DNA from: CAYRFQ01 sp964423615
GTDB lineage: Bacteria > Planctomycetota > Planctomycetia > Gemmatales > Gemmataceae
Reading direction: 5' to 3'
Assembly (NCBI GenBank): GCA_964423615.1
Contig: CAYRFQ010000026.1
Location: forward strand, 30,032 to 94,031
Length of the DNA: 64,000 nucleotides
Made by a program: the position numbers and the translations under genes. Below, piece after piece: positions 27,951 through 36,549 of the stretch. Below the pieces are notes generated by a model. The model was given only the letters and a program-made list of their open reading frames with translations, was not told the DNA's origin and made no database searches. Within the stretch, counting starts at the first letter, position 1, and each line of letters begins with the position of its first letter.

Positions 27951-29486
27951 ATGGAGCAAGATGACACTAACCAACGTCAAATCAAAAGGCCGCCTCCGGT
28001 CCTCCCTCAATACCGAGTCGAAAGATTGGGGGCGAATCCCAATATTCCTCCACACACTCCAGAGCCAAAGGCCGTTCGCCCTCCCTTGCCACGCCAGCTC
28101 TTTTTGATCGCAGCCCTGGGCTTCACACTATTCGCAATCTATGGATCGCTCGTTCCACTGAATTATCGCCCCATGGAGTTTGCGGAAGCCTGGACAAGCT
28201 TCTGGGAAGTTTTCAGCCGCCCCGTTGTCTTCCACTCCCGCTCTGACTTGGCCGCCAACGTCTTGCTATTCGTTCCCGTCGCGTTCTTTTGGCTGGGAAC
28301 GTTCGCTCTGGACGCTCCACGTCAAGTCGGCTGGATCGCCGCGTTTTTCGTTCTTCCAGCCATGCCTCTTGTTGGAGCTGTCATCGAATTTTCCCAGTTC
28401 TGGTTTCCGCCCAGGGTCGTGAGCCTGAACGACGTGGTAGCCCAAACATTTGGCGGAATGATTGGTATTGGTCTTTGGTTGACACTCGGTCAACAACTGA
28501 CAGATTTTCTAAGAGACTTTCTTGGCACACGCGATAGAGCGAAGTTCGTGGACCGATTGATCTTGGCGTATGTTCTGGGATTCATCCTGTTTTCCGGGTT
28601 CCCCTACGACATAGCAATCAGCCCCTATGAACTCTGGTCCAAGTATCGCCACCACGACCGAATCATCCTGAACCCGTTTCACATGCCATCACTCGACCAT
28701 ACTTCCAGCTATCTGTTGGCTGGGTACAGTATCCTCCTGGACGTCGTTTTGTTTCTTCCCGTTGGCATGCTCACCACACGCTTCCTTCTCCCTCCAGGCC
28801 AGCAAGTGCGATCTTTCTGGTCTGCCGTCGGGTATGGGATCAGCCTCGTATTCCTCATCGAAATAGGACAACTTTTCGTCTGGAGTCGATTTACGACAAC
28901 TAGCGATCTTCTGCTTGGGAGCGCGGGAGTGATTTTGGGCGTGGCACTAACTCATTATCTCGTCAAAACGAACTTTGCCGAGCGGGTTCTGCCGACCCTT
29001 GGGAACAAAAACCGAACATGGCTATGGGGACTCATGGCAATGGGTTACGTCGCGTTTCTTTGCATGAAGTCCTGGGCTCCCTTTGACTTTCAGTTTGATT
29101 TGGGATGGGGATGGGAGCGACTTCGGAGCGTCCTGACTCGACCCCCGTTGAGTGTGATGCACTCAGGGCGGGAAGCCCACGGATTGACGCAACTGTTTTT
29201 CCGAATCACGATGCTGTTACCCCTCGGGGCGTTATTCGCCCTTGGCTTCGCGCAGAGGCTCGCATGCAGTAACAGGGTAACTATTGCTCTTGGTGGATTG
29301 GTTGGGCTTACTCTAGCTGTGTTACTTGAAGGCGGGCAATTATTTCTTCCGACTAGGACACCCGACATGACCGAATTACTGTTCTACGCACTCGGCGCAG
29401 CACTTGGTACCTGGATAGTCTTACGTATTCTCGACCAAACGATTGAGAACTACACGCCTGATCCTTCGGTTTCTCAAAAGGGTTGA
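27951..29486 (+). CDS. VanZ-family integral membrane protein, duplicated domain
   Basis: 511 residues; GGAGGG about 8 bp before the ATG. After a proline-rich cytoplasmic start (about 1-45) there are about ten membrane helices. VanZ-like hallmarks occur three times: SLVPLNYRP with DLAANVLLFVPVAFFWLG (about 60-120), then YSILLDVVLFLPVGMLTTRFLLP with LFVWSRFTTTSDLLLGSAGV (about 255-330), and LPLGALFALGF with EGGQLFLPTRTPDMTELLFYALGA (about 420-490). VanZ was named in a teicoplanin-resistance cluster; in most bacteria the role is unknown, probably in the envelope. It converges on the Wzz-like gene, with 38 bp between their stop codons. Confidence 0.88.
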   Translation: MEQDDTNQRQIKRPPPVLPQYRVERLGANPNIPPHTPEPKAVRPPLPRQLFLIAALGFTLFAIYGSLVPLNYRPMEFAEAWTSFWEVFSRPVVFHSRSDLAANVLLFVPVAFFWLGTFALDAPRQVGWIAAFFVLPAMPLVGAVIEFSQFWFPPRVVSLNDVVAQTFGGMIGIGLWLTLGQQLTDFLRDFLGTRDRAKFVDRLILAYVLGFILFSGFPYDIAISPYELWSKYRHHDRIILNPFHMPSLDHTSSYLLAGYSILLDVVLFLPVGMLTTRFLLPPGQQVRSFWSAVGYGISLVFLIEIGQLFVWSRFTTTSDLLLGSAGVILGVALTHYLVKTNFAERVLPTLGNKNRTWLWGLMAMGYVAFLCMKSWAPFDFQFDLGWGWERLRSVLTRPPLSVMHSGREAHGLTQLFFRITMLLPLGALFALGFAQRLACSNRVTIALGGLVGLTLAVLLEGGQLFLPTRTPDMTELLFYALGAALGTWIVLRILDQTIENYTPDPSVSQKG

Positions 29487-29524
29487 AGTTCGTGGATAGT
29501 CGCGTAGTTCTCATCGCAACCGGT

Positions 29525-30577
29525 TTACTCGCCTTCAACAAGCTTGCCAGGTTCGGCAAGAACTCGAATCTCGTATCGCGTCCCTTGCCCTGCCGTATTT
29601 AGTCCCCGTAGCTTCGTGGCCAACTGTTTACGCAACTCCTTGGCGTGTTCGACGACCTCTCGCAAACGTTCCGCCTTGACCTGGAACTGCCGGAGTTCAG
29701 CGATCCCTCGGGCCACTTTAGCCTTCGCCGTGGTCAAAGTTTCGATACGCAACCTCATCTTGAGAGCTTCTGCGTCCAAATAGTCTACGTAAACCTTGAC
29801 GAGGTCGGTCGTGTCCCGCGTGAACTTGTAGCCAGCTTCCTTCGCCCAACGTTTCGCAACAAGCCGTACCGACAAGTTATCACTCCCAAGGGCCTTGACC
29901 CACTTTCGGTCGGCTTGCAGGGTCTTCTCGGCAAGCTGCCACTCAAGAATTTGCTTTTCGTAGGCCTTCACGTTCCCAACTTCGGACATCCCAACGAGCT
30001 TTTCAATGTTCTCCTGGAGAAAGTCGTCGTAAGCCTTCTTCTTTCGGAAGTATTCCTCTTCGACCTGACCGAACGCCTTCTCCACGACCCGATTCGTGTG
30101 TTTGCTAACGTCCCGATAGGTCTCCTCGAGGAAGTGCTGATAGCTCGTGATCACTGCATTCAAGATCTTCGCTCCTTCCTTGGCGTCGGCAGTGTCGTAA
30201 GTGAGCGTCAGAACATTGCGGGCCTTGGGCTCGCGCTTTACCTGGAGGTGGCGAACGATTCTTCTCACCGCGTCACCTTTTTTCAGCGAACGGAGCGTCT
30301 TCAAATTGTGCCTGCTGATCGCGGCTTTGACGATGAGTGGGCTACGGAGAGCCACAACGTGCGAGGGGATGTAGTCCTCAACCCGTCTCAGTCCGCGCAT
30401 CTCCAGACTCGAGGCGGTCTTGATGACCATGATCTGCGCTCGGACTACGGAGCGCCGTTTCTGCGCGCGAACCTTCGGCTTCGTTTGCTGACTCAACGCG
30501 AACTGCCCCCCAGTCGGGGACAACAGCGTCATCACAACCAGAAGACTAACTGACTTGGCGTGGACGTACTGGCTCAT
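29525..30577 (-). CDS. Wzz/GumC-like periplasmic coiled-coil protein
   Basis: 350 residues from ATG 30577, which has AGGAGAA about 6 bp upstream. A signal or membrane helix (about 8-30) is followed by a Wzz-like alpha/beta part: IPSHVVALRSPLIVKAAI and VLTLTYDTADAKEGAKILNAVITSYQHFL mirror the regions around the helical extension of polysaccharide co-polymerases. Long helices follow (about 150-330). There is no C-terminal membrane helix and no BY-kinase domain, unlike complete Wzz or GumC proteins, so it is a truncated relative or a soluble version. No capsule or exopolysaccharide gene lies nearby. Confidence 0.7.
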   Translation of the reverse strand: MSQYVHAKSVSLLVVMTLLSPTGGQFALSQQTKPKVRAQKRRSVVRAQIMVIKTASSLEMRGLRRVEDYIPSHVVALRSPLIVKAAISRHNLKTLRSLKKGDAVRRIVRHLQVKREPKARNVLTLTYDTADAKEGAKILNAVITSYQHFLEETYRDVSKHTNRVVEKAFGQVEEEYFRKKKAYDDFLQENIEKLVGMSEVGNVKAYEKQILEWQLAEKTLQADRKWVKALGSDNLSVRLVAKRWAKEAGYKFTRDTTDLVKVYVDYLDAEALKMRLRIETLTTAKAKVARGIAELRQFQVKAERLREVVEHAKELRKQLATKLRGLNTAGQGTRYEIRVLAEPGKLVEGE

Positions 30578-30763
30578 GAATGCTTCTCCTAGATAGTCAC
30601 ATATCAACTCGCAGACAATAGCAGGCAATCATTTTCGTTTGATGAGACAATCAAGAAAATCTCTCTCACCTATCGACCTGTACACCCTTGCGAACAAAGA
30701 GCTACGTGTGGACGTCTTGTTCGCCGAGCCTTCCCGGAGGATTGTCCCTCCCGGTAACGGTTG

Positions 30764-31000
30764 CTACTCAATTATGATTTCCCCAATTGCAACGTCCCTC
30801 GAGCCATTTTGGTCTCCCTGATCCTCCAAAGACATAAACCGAATCGACCGCACTCCGGCTATCCCCTCGGGCCAAACAGACTCAAAGTCACCGAACTTCT
30901 CCTTGGGCTTGACTAACGACCGACTTGAGCAACTCACCGTTGGCATCAGAGACCGTGAGTTTACCCCACAGGATCATGTATCCTTTGAGCCAATTCGGAT
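30764..31000 (-). pseudogene. frameshifted remnant of a beta-sandwich protein C-terminus
   Basis: Reading leftward, one frame gives KNRDPNWLKGYMILWGKL then TVSDANGELLKSVVSQAQGE and ends at a stop near 30908. Another frame continues at once with KFGDFESVWPEGIAGVRS, then IRFMSLEDQGDQNG and a terminal GEIIIE at 30764. Together they read like the end of one discoidin-like or similar envelope protein broken by a single-base shift near 30910. Upstream of about 31050 the frame is again interrupted. No ribosome binding site fits any internal start. The family is not certain. Confidence 0.5.
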
Positions 31001-31192
31001 CACGATTCTTGAAAAGTGGAAAAGGAGAGCTTTCCTATGGTGACGTATCCCACGACATGGAAGAGGTTCTTGGCCGTAACGCCCTCTCGGCACTGACCGT
31101 AAACCAAAACCACCTTGCTTTTCTCCTGACGGGCTTCTATATACGGACTGAATTTTTTCCCATTGTTTCGTTTCTGGCAGGAGGCCGTACTC

Positions 31193-32815
31193 ATGTTGGA
31201 TCGTATACTAGGACGGTTTCGGCGTTCGTCAGGAACACACGACGAACCGATCCAGAAAGCGGATTCTTCGAAAACGACCTTTCTCGGCTGGGTTCGGAGC
31301 CAATTCCGCAGCGGTTTGCTTGTCTTCTCGCCGTTCTGCGTTCAGACGTATCTGCGATTGTTGTTGTTCGTCATCGGGTGGAAATTCCTCTCATACGACT
31401 ATGCTGCCATTGCGCAACTTCAAGATGGACCAGCTTTGAATGCCTTAACCCCGGCATGGTTGATGACCTGGGTCGAAGTCTACAAGGACATGGTCTTTGC
31501 CCAAACGTGGACGATCCAGTCGGCTCAAGTGTGTGTCGGAGCGGTCCTGGTGTTGTCGTTAATAACTCTGAATCGATGGGCCGTCGCTGCGGGCGTTCTC
31601 GGCGTGTTGCATTTCGAGTGGATGGCCTCGTATTACCGGCCACCCATGACCGAACTGGACTTCGGTCTCTCACTTCTGCTCATCGCGCTGCTCTGGCCGG
31701 GACGCTGGAAAACGGTCTTCCAAGGAGGAGCTACACCGACTTGGTCGGCCACTCTGTTCGGACTGTGTTTGGCGAGTTATGTCGCTTTGGCGTACTGGTT
31801 AACTGGATACTCCAAACTCGGCGGAGGGAATTCGTGGCTCTCGAACTGCCACATTGAATGCCTCTACTTCAACATCACTGCATACGCGGGCTATCAACTC
31901 CCGACGTGGCTCGAACCATTTGCAGTACAGATTAATTCACTCTACGGCAGCATCCCAGGTCTAGGGATGTTTGGAAAACTGGTTGTCTTGATCGTCGAAT
32001 TGTTGTGGCCACTGGCCTTGTTCTCCAAGGTGACGAGGGCCATCGTTCCTCTCGCCATGTTTTTGTCTCATCTGTTGATCTTCTTCACCTGTGGTGCTCT
32101 GTTTCTCCCCATGGCCGTGATGGGGTTCGGCGTCGTCATCCCTTGGCGTAGGATCAAACCGCTGTGGGATCGTGTGACGAACAGCTTGGCCCTCCCCACA
32201 TCGCCCCAAGTCACTCCGACGGTCCCGTTGACCCGCTTCGATTACTTCCGGTTCGGCCTCGCCATGACCTTGGCCTGCCTGATTACCCTCCTTGGTTGGT
32301 TTTGGCACCCAACGAACCAAGTCACTCCATTCATCAACTACCAATTGTTCGGATTTCGGATCGCTCAATATTCGGAAGACAAACCAGTCGTTGTGTATCG
32401 TCTCGGTAAGATCGATCAAGAGACCGGCAAGGTCGAACCTCTGCCAGTCCAAACCGCCGGTTTCTTCGAATACCTGTTGGTCTCTCAGTCTCAAGCCGCT
32501 CTGTCTACTTACGTCACAACCAAGGACGACCAACAAAAGGAGCATCAGCTTTCGCGTGTATGGGGTTACACTCGATGCGTTCGACCAGTGAACAGCTACC
32601 GTTGGCTCCTGGGGCACCTGGCCCACCCTCCTCATGTCATCGCTCGTCCACCCGCTACCGACCAGCCCTGGCAGAACACCTCCGAATGGCGTGTCTTGAA
32701 GGGCACCTTCCAATACAGTCCAACGCAGCCTCCTGCCATCGTCTGGGAAGATACAGGTCCCTTGCCACAACTCAATACTCCGCAGTTTTCGGCACGGCTG
32801 AAAACCGAAAACTGA
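31193..32815 (+). CDS. polytopic membrane protein, HTTM / vitamin-K-carboxylase-like
   Basis: 540 residues from ATG 31193, with GGAGG about 7 bp upstream. About eight to nine membrane helices lie between residues 30 and 370 (LLLFVIGWKFLSYDYAAI, VCVGAVLVLSLITLN, ATLFGLCLASYVALAYWLTGYSKL, LVVLIVELLWPLALF, LLIFFTCGALFLPMAVMGFG). The order and a HLLIFFT-type helix with polar residues recall HTTM-domain proteins. A C-terminal soluble part (about 375-540) has strands and may be periplasmic. It stands alone; no partner gene is seen. The assignment is moderate: an unrelated polytopic membrane protein is possible. Confidence 0.7.
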   Translation: MLDRILGRFRRSSGTHDEPIQKADSSKTTFLGWVRSQFRSGLLVFSPFCVQTYLRLLLFVIGWKFLSYDYAAIAQLQDGPALNALTPAWLMTWVEVYKDMVFAQTWTIQSAQVCVGAVLVLSLITLNRWAVAAGVLGVLHFEWMASYYRPPMTELDFGLSLLLIALLWPGRWKTVFQGGATPTWSATLFGLCLASYVALAYWLTGYSKLGGGNSWLSNCHIECLYFNITAYAGYQLPTWLEPFAVQINSLYGSIPGLGMFGKLVVLIVELLWPLALFSKVTRAIVPLAMFLSHLLIFFTCGALFLPMAVMGFGVVIPWRRIKPLWDRVTNSLALPTSPQVTPTVPLTRFDYFRFGLAMTLACLITLLGWFWHPTNQVTPFINYQLFGFRIAQYSEDKPVVVYRLGKIDQETGKVEPLPVQTAGFFEYLLVSQSQAALSTYVTTKDDQQKEHQLSRVWGYTRCVRPVNSYRWLLGHLAHPPHVIARPPATDQPWQNTSEWRVLKGTFQYSPTQPPAIVWEDTGPLPQLNTPQFSARLKTEN

Positions 32816-33689
32816 AAAAGTCCAGACCTGAGAGTCGAAACGTGCCATTGGGGGAAATCATTGGAGTTTTGAGAATGTCTTTGGCCATTTCCATTCTCCG
32901 ATGAATTCCACATCCTCGCTTTTTGCGGCTTGGGCCGAACAGGGCGATGATCGGCCCTTCTTTTTGGTCCAAATCCAATGGCTCGGTTGGACCCAGTTGG
33001 TCACGCGACACTTTCGAACTCCCTAATAAAACGGAAGGAGGGAATTGAACTCCGGTGAAGTCGTGGCCAATGGGTTAGGCGTTCCCACCGGCCTAGAACT
33101 CTCTTGCGTCCAACTCCGGCAGACAATCACCTGCCGCATAATCTGTTTCCTGGAAAAAAGCTACATCCAGGCTCGAGATTTCCAGGTCGACCGACTCGTT
33201 ACGCTCCTCAACCAGTACAACCTTTTGGAGTCGGAAACTCACGATTGTAATCCGACCTCATTCTCAATTTCGCGTGAGCAACAACGCTCGACTATCAACT
33301 TTTTTCCTCTGGAAAGATAGCCAAAGTAGCGAAGGCTGCGTATTTTGTTCTCTATATGGTTTGTGCGTGTCTGGCCTGTGGTTTCACCGAGCTTCCCCGA
33401 GCACCATTGGTTGCAAGGATTTAACAAATCGGTAAGATGATGTTCCAGACAAAGTTTCAATTTCTTGGTGCCGAGATCGACCAGAAATGAGGAACCAAGT
33501 CTCCCGTCAATCCGTAGATCGAATCTGCGGAACCGGAAGGAAAGGACCAGTTCAAGCTCTCATGCGCCATGCGCACGATGTCTACGGCCCAAGACGGAGA
33601 CAGCTTCGACTCCATTCCGCGCCGGGAGAATCGTCGGAACAACATAACTAGCTACAGAGTTGCCTATGTGGTCCGTGAAAGGGCTCTCG
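32816..33689. other. gene-poor interval
   Basis: 874 bp. Contains a GGAAGGAGGG at 33031-33040 that looks like a Shine-Dalgarno but is followed only by a TTG-initiated frame without domains. A stretch at 33040-33130 resembles parts of a tRNA but cannot be folded into one. Decayed coding DNA is possible. Confidence 0.4.
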
Positions 33690-33872
33690 ATGGAAAAATG
33701 GTTGTGCTGGGGCTCGATGGGGATCGCCGGCTTCTTATTGCTCATGTTCTTGATGGACCTCATCTTCGGATTTCCCTTCGGCCGAATCAGTTTTATTGCC
33801 GACCTCTTGGGAATCATTGCGGCCGGAGCCGTTGGCTATCTCGGTTGGGATGCTTTCAAAGACTTGCGGTAA
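33690..33872 (+). CDS. small conserved planctomycete-type membrane protein
   Basis: 60 residues from ATG 33690 (MEKWLCWGSM), with AAAGGG about 6 bp upstream; ATGs further upstream lack it. Two membrane helices (about 6-24 and 33-50) are separated by a short loop with PFGRIS, and the protein ends GWDAFKDLR. Proteins with this layout and ending are common single genes in planctomycetes. Function unknown. Confidence 0.75.
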   Translation: MEKWLCWGSMGIAGFLLLMFLMDLIFGFPFGRISFIADLLGIIAAGAVGYLGWDAFKDLR

Positions 33873-34359
33873 CACATCTTTGACAATCACCACGTCCTCA
33901 AGTCTGTGTGTGGCTTGTGAGTCGGTTACGTCGGTGATGGTTCTTCGTCTAGTCGTGTTCAAGCTCCAAACTCGACAGCGGTCTTCCGAATGGAACTCTG
34001 TTCCGCTGTAGATTCCATTCGCGAAAAACCATCAAAAATCCGAAACGTGGATTTCTCACAATTGCCACTCTCCCGAGAGCGATGAGATCGAACGACCGCG
34101 TGGATCAGCCAGCTGTGTTGAGCAAGATTTTCGCGTGTTAGTTCAGATGAGGAAATGATTTGATAAACGTTCCTGCTCGTTCTCAGGTACAAAGCCAACA
34201 CAACTTGTAAAAAATTGGGGCGGTAAAGACCAAAAGCCATTTCCCACAAAAAAGGTGTGGGAAATGGCTTTTGGGGTAGATATAGACATCTCTGTCGAGC
34301 GAGACACCAAGTCCTACCTCGCGCGGAAACGAACTCACGTTCTCATACGTGGAAATCAG
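33873..34359. other. intergenic region with a strong hairpin
   Basis: 487 bp between convergent genes. Apart from the perfect 19-bp hairpin at 34232-34276 nothing is recognised. Confidence 0.5.
34232..34276 (-). terminator. perfect 19-bp stem hairpin
   Basis: Two exact complementary arms, 34232-34250 and 34258-34276, enclose a 7-nt loop. The stem contains ccaaaagccatttcccaca. It lies 84 bp after the stop of the leftward lipoprotein gene; reading leftward, a T-run follows about 12 bp later (rc of aaaaaatt at 34211). It most likely ends the DUF1559-lipoprotein transcript. Confidence 0.75.
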
Positions 34360-34797
34360 TTACTTGGGCAAGTCAAAATCCTTGCTGTTCGTTCCATTGG
34401 TGATGGTAGCTTCCAAGTTCGTGTTTATGTTGTAGTATGCCGGAATGGCTTCTTTCCGCTCTTCCGTCATGAACTCTGTAGACCCTTCTTCTTCAGGAAT
34501 TTTTCGTCCAGTCTTTTTTGCCCAGTGGATTTCCACCTTGTACTTGCCAGGCGAAAGCCCTTTCTCCGGTAGGATCTCGTACGTTCCATCTTTAATCTGT
34601 CCACCCACCTTTTTGGCGTCCCCGGCCGCGATCGGCACAAAAGTGATAGTTCCTTGGTCTACGATCTGATTATCGTATTTGACTTCACCTTTCACAGAAA
34701 CACCACCTCCCCCGCACCCGAAATTCAGGAACGCCAAGGTGAGCAAAAAAAGGAACACCCCCCACCGCAAAGGGTACAATTGCTTGCGTTCGAACAT
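34360..34797 (-). CDS. small lipoprotein of DUF1559-linked type (carboxypeptidase-regulatory-like)
   Basis: 145 residues; GAGGA 5 bp before the ATG. The signal ends with a lipobox-like LNFGC, so Cys28 should be lipidated. The mature part (about 33-145) is a small beta-sandwich with the familiar planctomycete pattern VKGEVKYDNQIVDQGTITFVP, then DGTYEILPEKGLSPGKYKVEI, and a C-terminal NINTNLEATIT strand. Such proteins almost always follow a DUF1559 gene. It starts 30 bp after that gene and shares its transcript and terminator. The function is unknown. Confidence 0.88.
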   Translation of the reverse strand: MFERKQLYPLRWGVFLFLLTLAFLNFGCGGGGVSVKGEVKYDNQIVDQGTITFVPIAAGDAKKVGGQIKDGTYEILPEKGLSPGKYKVEIHWAKKTGRKIPEEEGSTEFMTEERKEAIPAYYNINTNLEATITNGTNSKDFDLPK

Positions 34798-34827
34798 TAT
34801 GTTCCTCGTACTGCACTGTTGCTAAGT

Positions 34828-35730
34828 TTAAGGAATGGATGTAGGGTTGCCGTCGTCGGCAAAATACAAGTTTTGGTAGACGAAATTTCGCGCACGAGCA
34901 GAGGAATTACCGTGCCAGTTGCAAGTCGTGGTAGCTTGCGGATCGCTCTCGATCGTTTCGCTCAGAAAATGAACACTCCCATCAAAAAAGGCAAAGTTGG
35001 CACCACCAGTGTGTTGACTTCCCCAGGCGTGCCGTTTGCAGTTGGTGTCGTCATTCAATCGAGACGTGTTGATCGGCCAGTACGCTCGCCCATACGCGGC
35101 AGCATCCGTGGTGAAACGCCCAACCCACAAAGCGGCTCGGTTGAATGTGATAGGTCGTTCACCAATCATGATCGTGTTGCTTGTTCCATCTTGGTTTCCG
35201 ATGTCTGCCGCCAATTCGAAACCTCTACCGTCGTTGCTGTTGGGAGGAAATCCCATGTGGCTGGGTGGATAGTTGCTTTTCCCGTGATTGCCATAGAAAT
35301 TATTTAAGTCTGTGGACTTGTCTGAAGGACAGTGAAAAACGGTCAGACGAGCTTGTGTCAATGCATTCGCTGGATTGGGGTAGCCTGGAGTTCTGTTTGG
35401 TTGCAGCTGCTCGAACAGGTTCTTTTGTTCGATGTAGGGCAAGATGAATGCACCAAAACCCCACCGAAAACTACCCGCACCGCCGCCGTTGTAACTTCCG
35501 GAGACGTACGAAGGAGGCATGTAACCCAACGCGTCCTGGTGTGCATGGACACCGAGAGCCAGCTGTTTGAGGTTGTTCGTACAGCTCATCCGGGCTGCGG
35601 CTGCGCGGACTTTTTGGACAGCGGGTAATAGCAAACCGATGAGAATTGCGATGATGGCGATAACCACCAGCAACTCAATGAGAGTAAACCCAGGGCGAAC
35701 TTTACCTGCCGGAGAGGGAGAGTGGTTCAT
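34828..35730 (-). CDS. DUF1559 pseudopilin-like protein
   Basis: 300 residues; AGGA about 9 bp before the ATG. The N-terminus carries a prepilin leader cleaved after Gly14 with the methylation motif FTLIELL (Glu at +5) and a hydrophobic helix to about 40, as in type II secretion pseudopilins. The C-terminal domain has the family landmarks CTNNLKQLALGVHAHQDA, then FHCPSDKS, and a histidine-(spacer)-aspartate-glycine element (FFDGSVHFLSE) near 250-265. DUF1559 proteins exist in large numbers in planctomycetes and are expected to be extracellular or periplasmic filament-like proteins. First gene of a two-gene leftward operon with a lipoprotein. Confidence 0.93.
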   Translation of the reverse strand: MNHSPSPAGKVRPGFTLIELLVVIAIIAILIGLLLPAVQKVRAAAARMSCTNNLKQLALGVHAHQDALGYMPPSYVSGSYNGGGAGSFRWGFGAFILPYIEQKNLFEQLQPNRTPGYPNPANALTQARLTVFHCPSDKSTDLNNFYGNHGKSNYPPSHMGFPPNSNDGRGFELAADIGNQDGTSNTIMIGERPITFNRAALWVGRFTTDAAAYGRAYWPINTSRLNDDTNCKRHAWGSQHTGGANFAFFDGSVHFLSETIESDPQATTTCNWHGNSSARARNFVYQNLYFADDGNPTSIP

Positions 35731-36342
35731 GAGAGTGGGTCCTAATAAAGGAATTGCAATGGAAAATGCAGAGAATCGTTTGTTCCTGCGACTGTTGCTA
35801 TTTTACACCAAGGTTAATGTGTCTGCTTTGACTTTCTTTTGATCTGCCTAATCCACCACACCCTTCACGGTCTACTGATTGGTGTGAAATCGTAGTCAGG
35901 ATCTATTTCGAAAAAACCGTCATGAGGCCGACAACTACCTCATACAGCATCCTGCACCAATTCGTTCGGAGTTGCAAAGACTGAGGGTCTGATTGTGAAT
36001 GATTGTTGAACCAATGGGAGGCACCGTCGTCTACGCAGTCTGCACTCAAAGTGAGAAAAGCGAACAAAGGCCTATTTCAATGCAATCAATAGAACTGCAA
36101 ATTTTGCACTGCTGAAGGCCATCTACAACCGCGAAAGAACTGCAAAACAACTCAGGATTGTTTTTGTCAGGGCAATCGTTCTGATTTTTTCCGTACAAGC
36201 TCTTCCTACTTCTGGTCATTGGCCGAGAACTCCGAAACACCAAACTCTTGGGATGTTTCAATAGTAAATCATAACATCGTATCGTGAGCGGAAAATTGCA
36301 ATCAGAAAATTCAATTTTTTTGCGAACTCGATGAGGAACATC
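35731..36342. other. gene-poor interval
   Basis: 612 bp. The left end holds the promoter of the DUF1559 operon. A small palindrome, tgcaaattttgca, is near 36095. No gene is supported. Confidence 0.45.
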
Positions 36343-36543
36343 TCATTTGGGTGATGAACAAAAATAAGACCCAGCAGCGGCGGTCCAACGCTTCAATCGA
36401 TGTCTACCCTCGCCGACCATTCGAACTCGTTCGATCTCAGGAGCCAGTAGAGCGCGAAGCTCCTCGTCTCCAGCAAAGAGTTTCATCGAGCATGGGTTGC
36501 ATGCAGCCAGACTCATACTACTTGGCTCGGGGTTGCCATACAA
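36343..36543 (-). CDS. small hypothetical protein coupled to the EboD-like gene
   Basis: 66 codons from TTG 36543. The Shine-Dalgarno AAGGAGGTG overlaps the end of the upstream gene (its final Arg-Arg-stop codons) and lies about 9 bp before the TTG, so translation would be coupled to it. The product has three cysteines near the start (ACNPCSM and a late YFCSS), a helix DEELRALLAPEIERVRM and a basic tail. No family is recognised. The perfect Shine-Dalgarno could be a chance by-product of the upstream gene's end, so this remains doubtful. Confidence 0.4.
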   Translation of the reverse strand: MYGNPEPSSMSLAACNPCSMKLFAGDEELRALLAPEIERVRMVGEGRHRLKRWTAAAGSYFCSSPK

Positions 36544-36549
36544 AAAAGC

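Noticed and set aside
33040..33130. Resemblance to tRNA parts (ggttaggcg and gaattgaactcc)
   Set aside because: No acceptor stem, no consistent anticodon arm and the T-stem does not pair.
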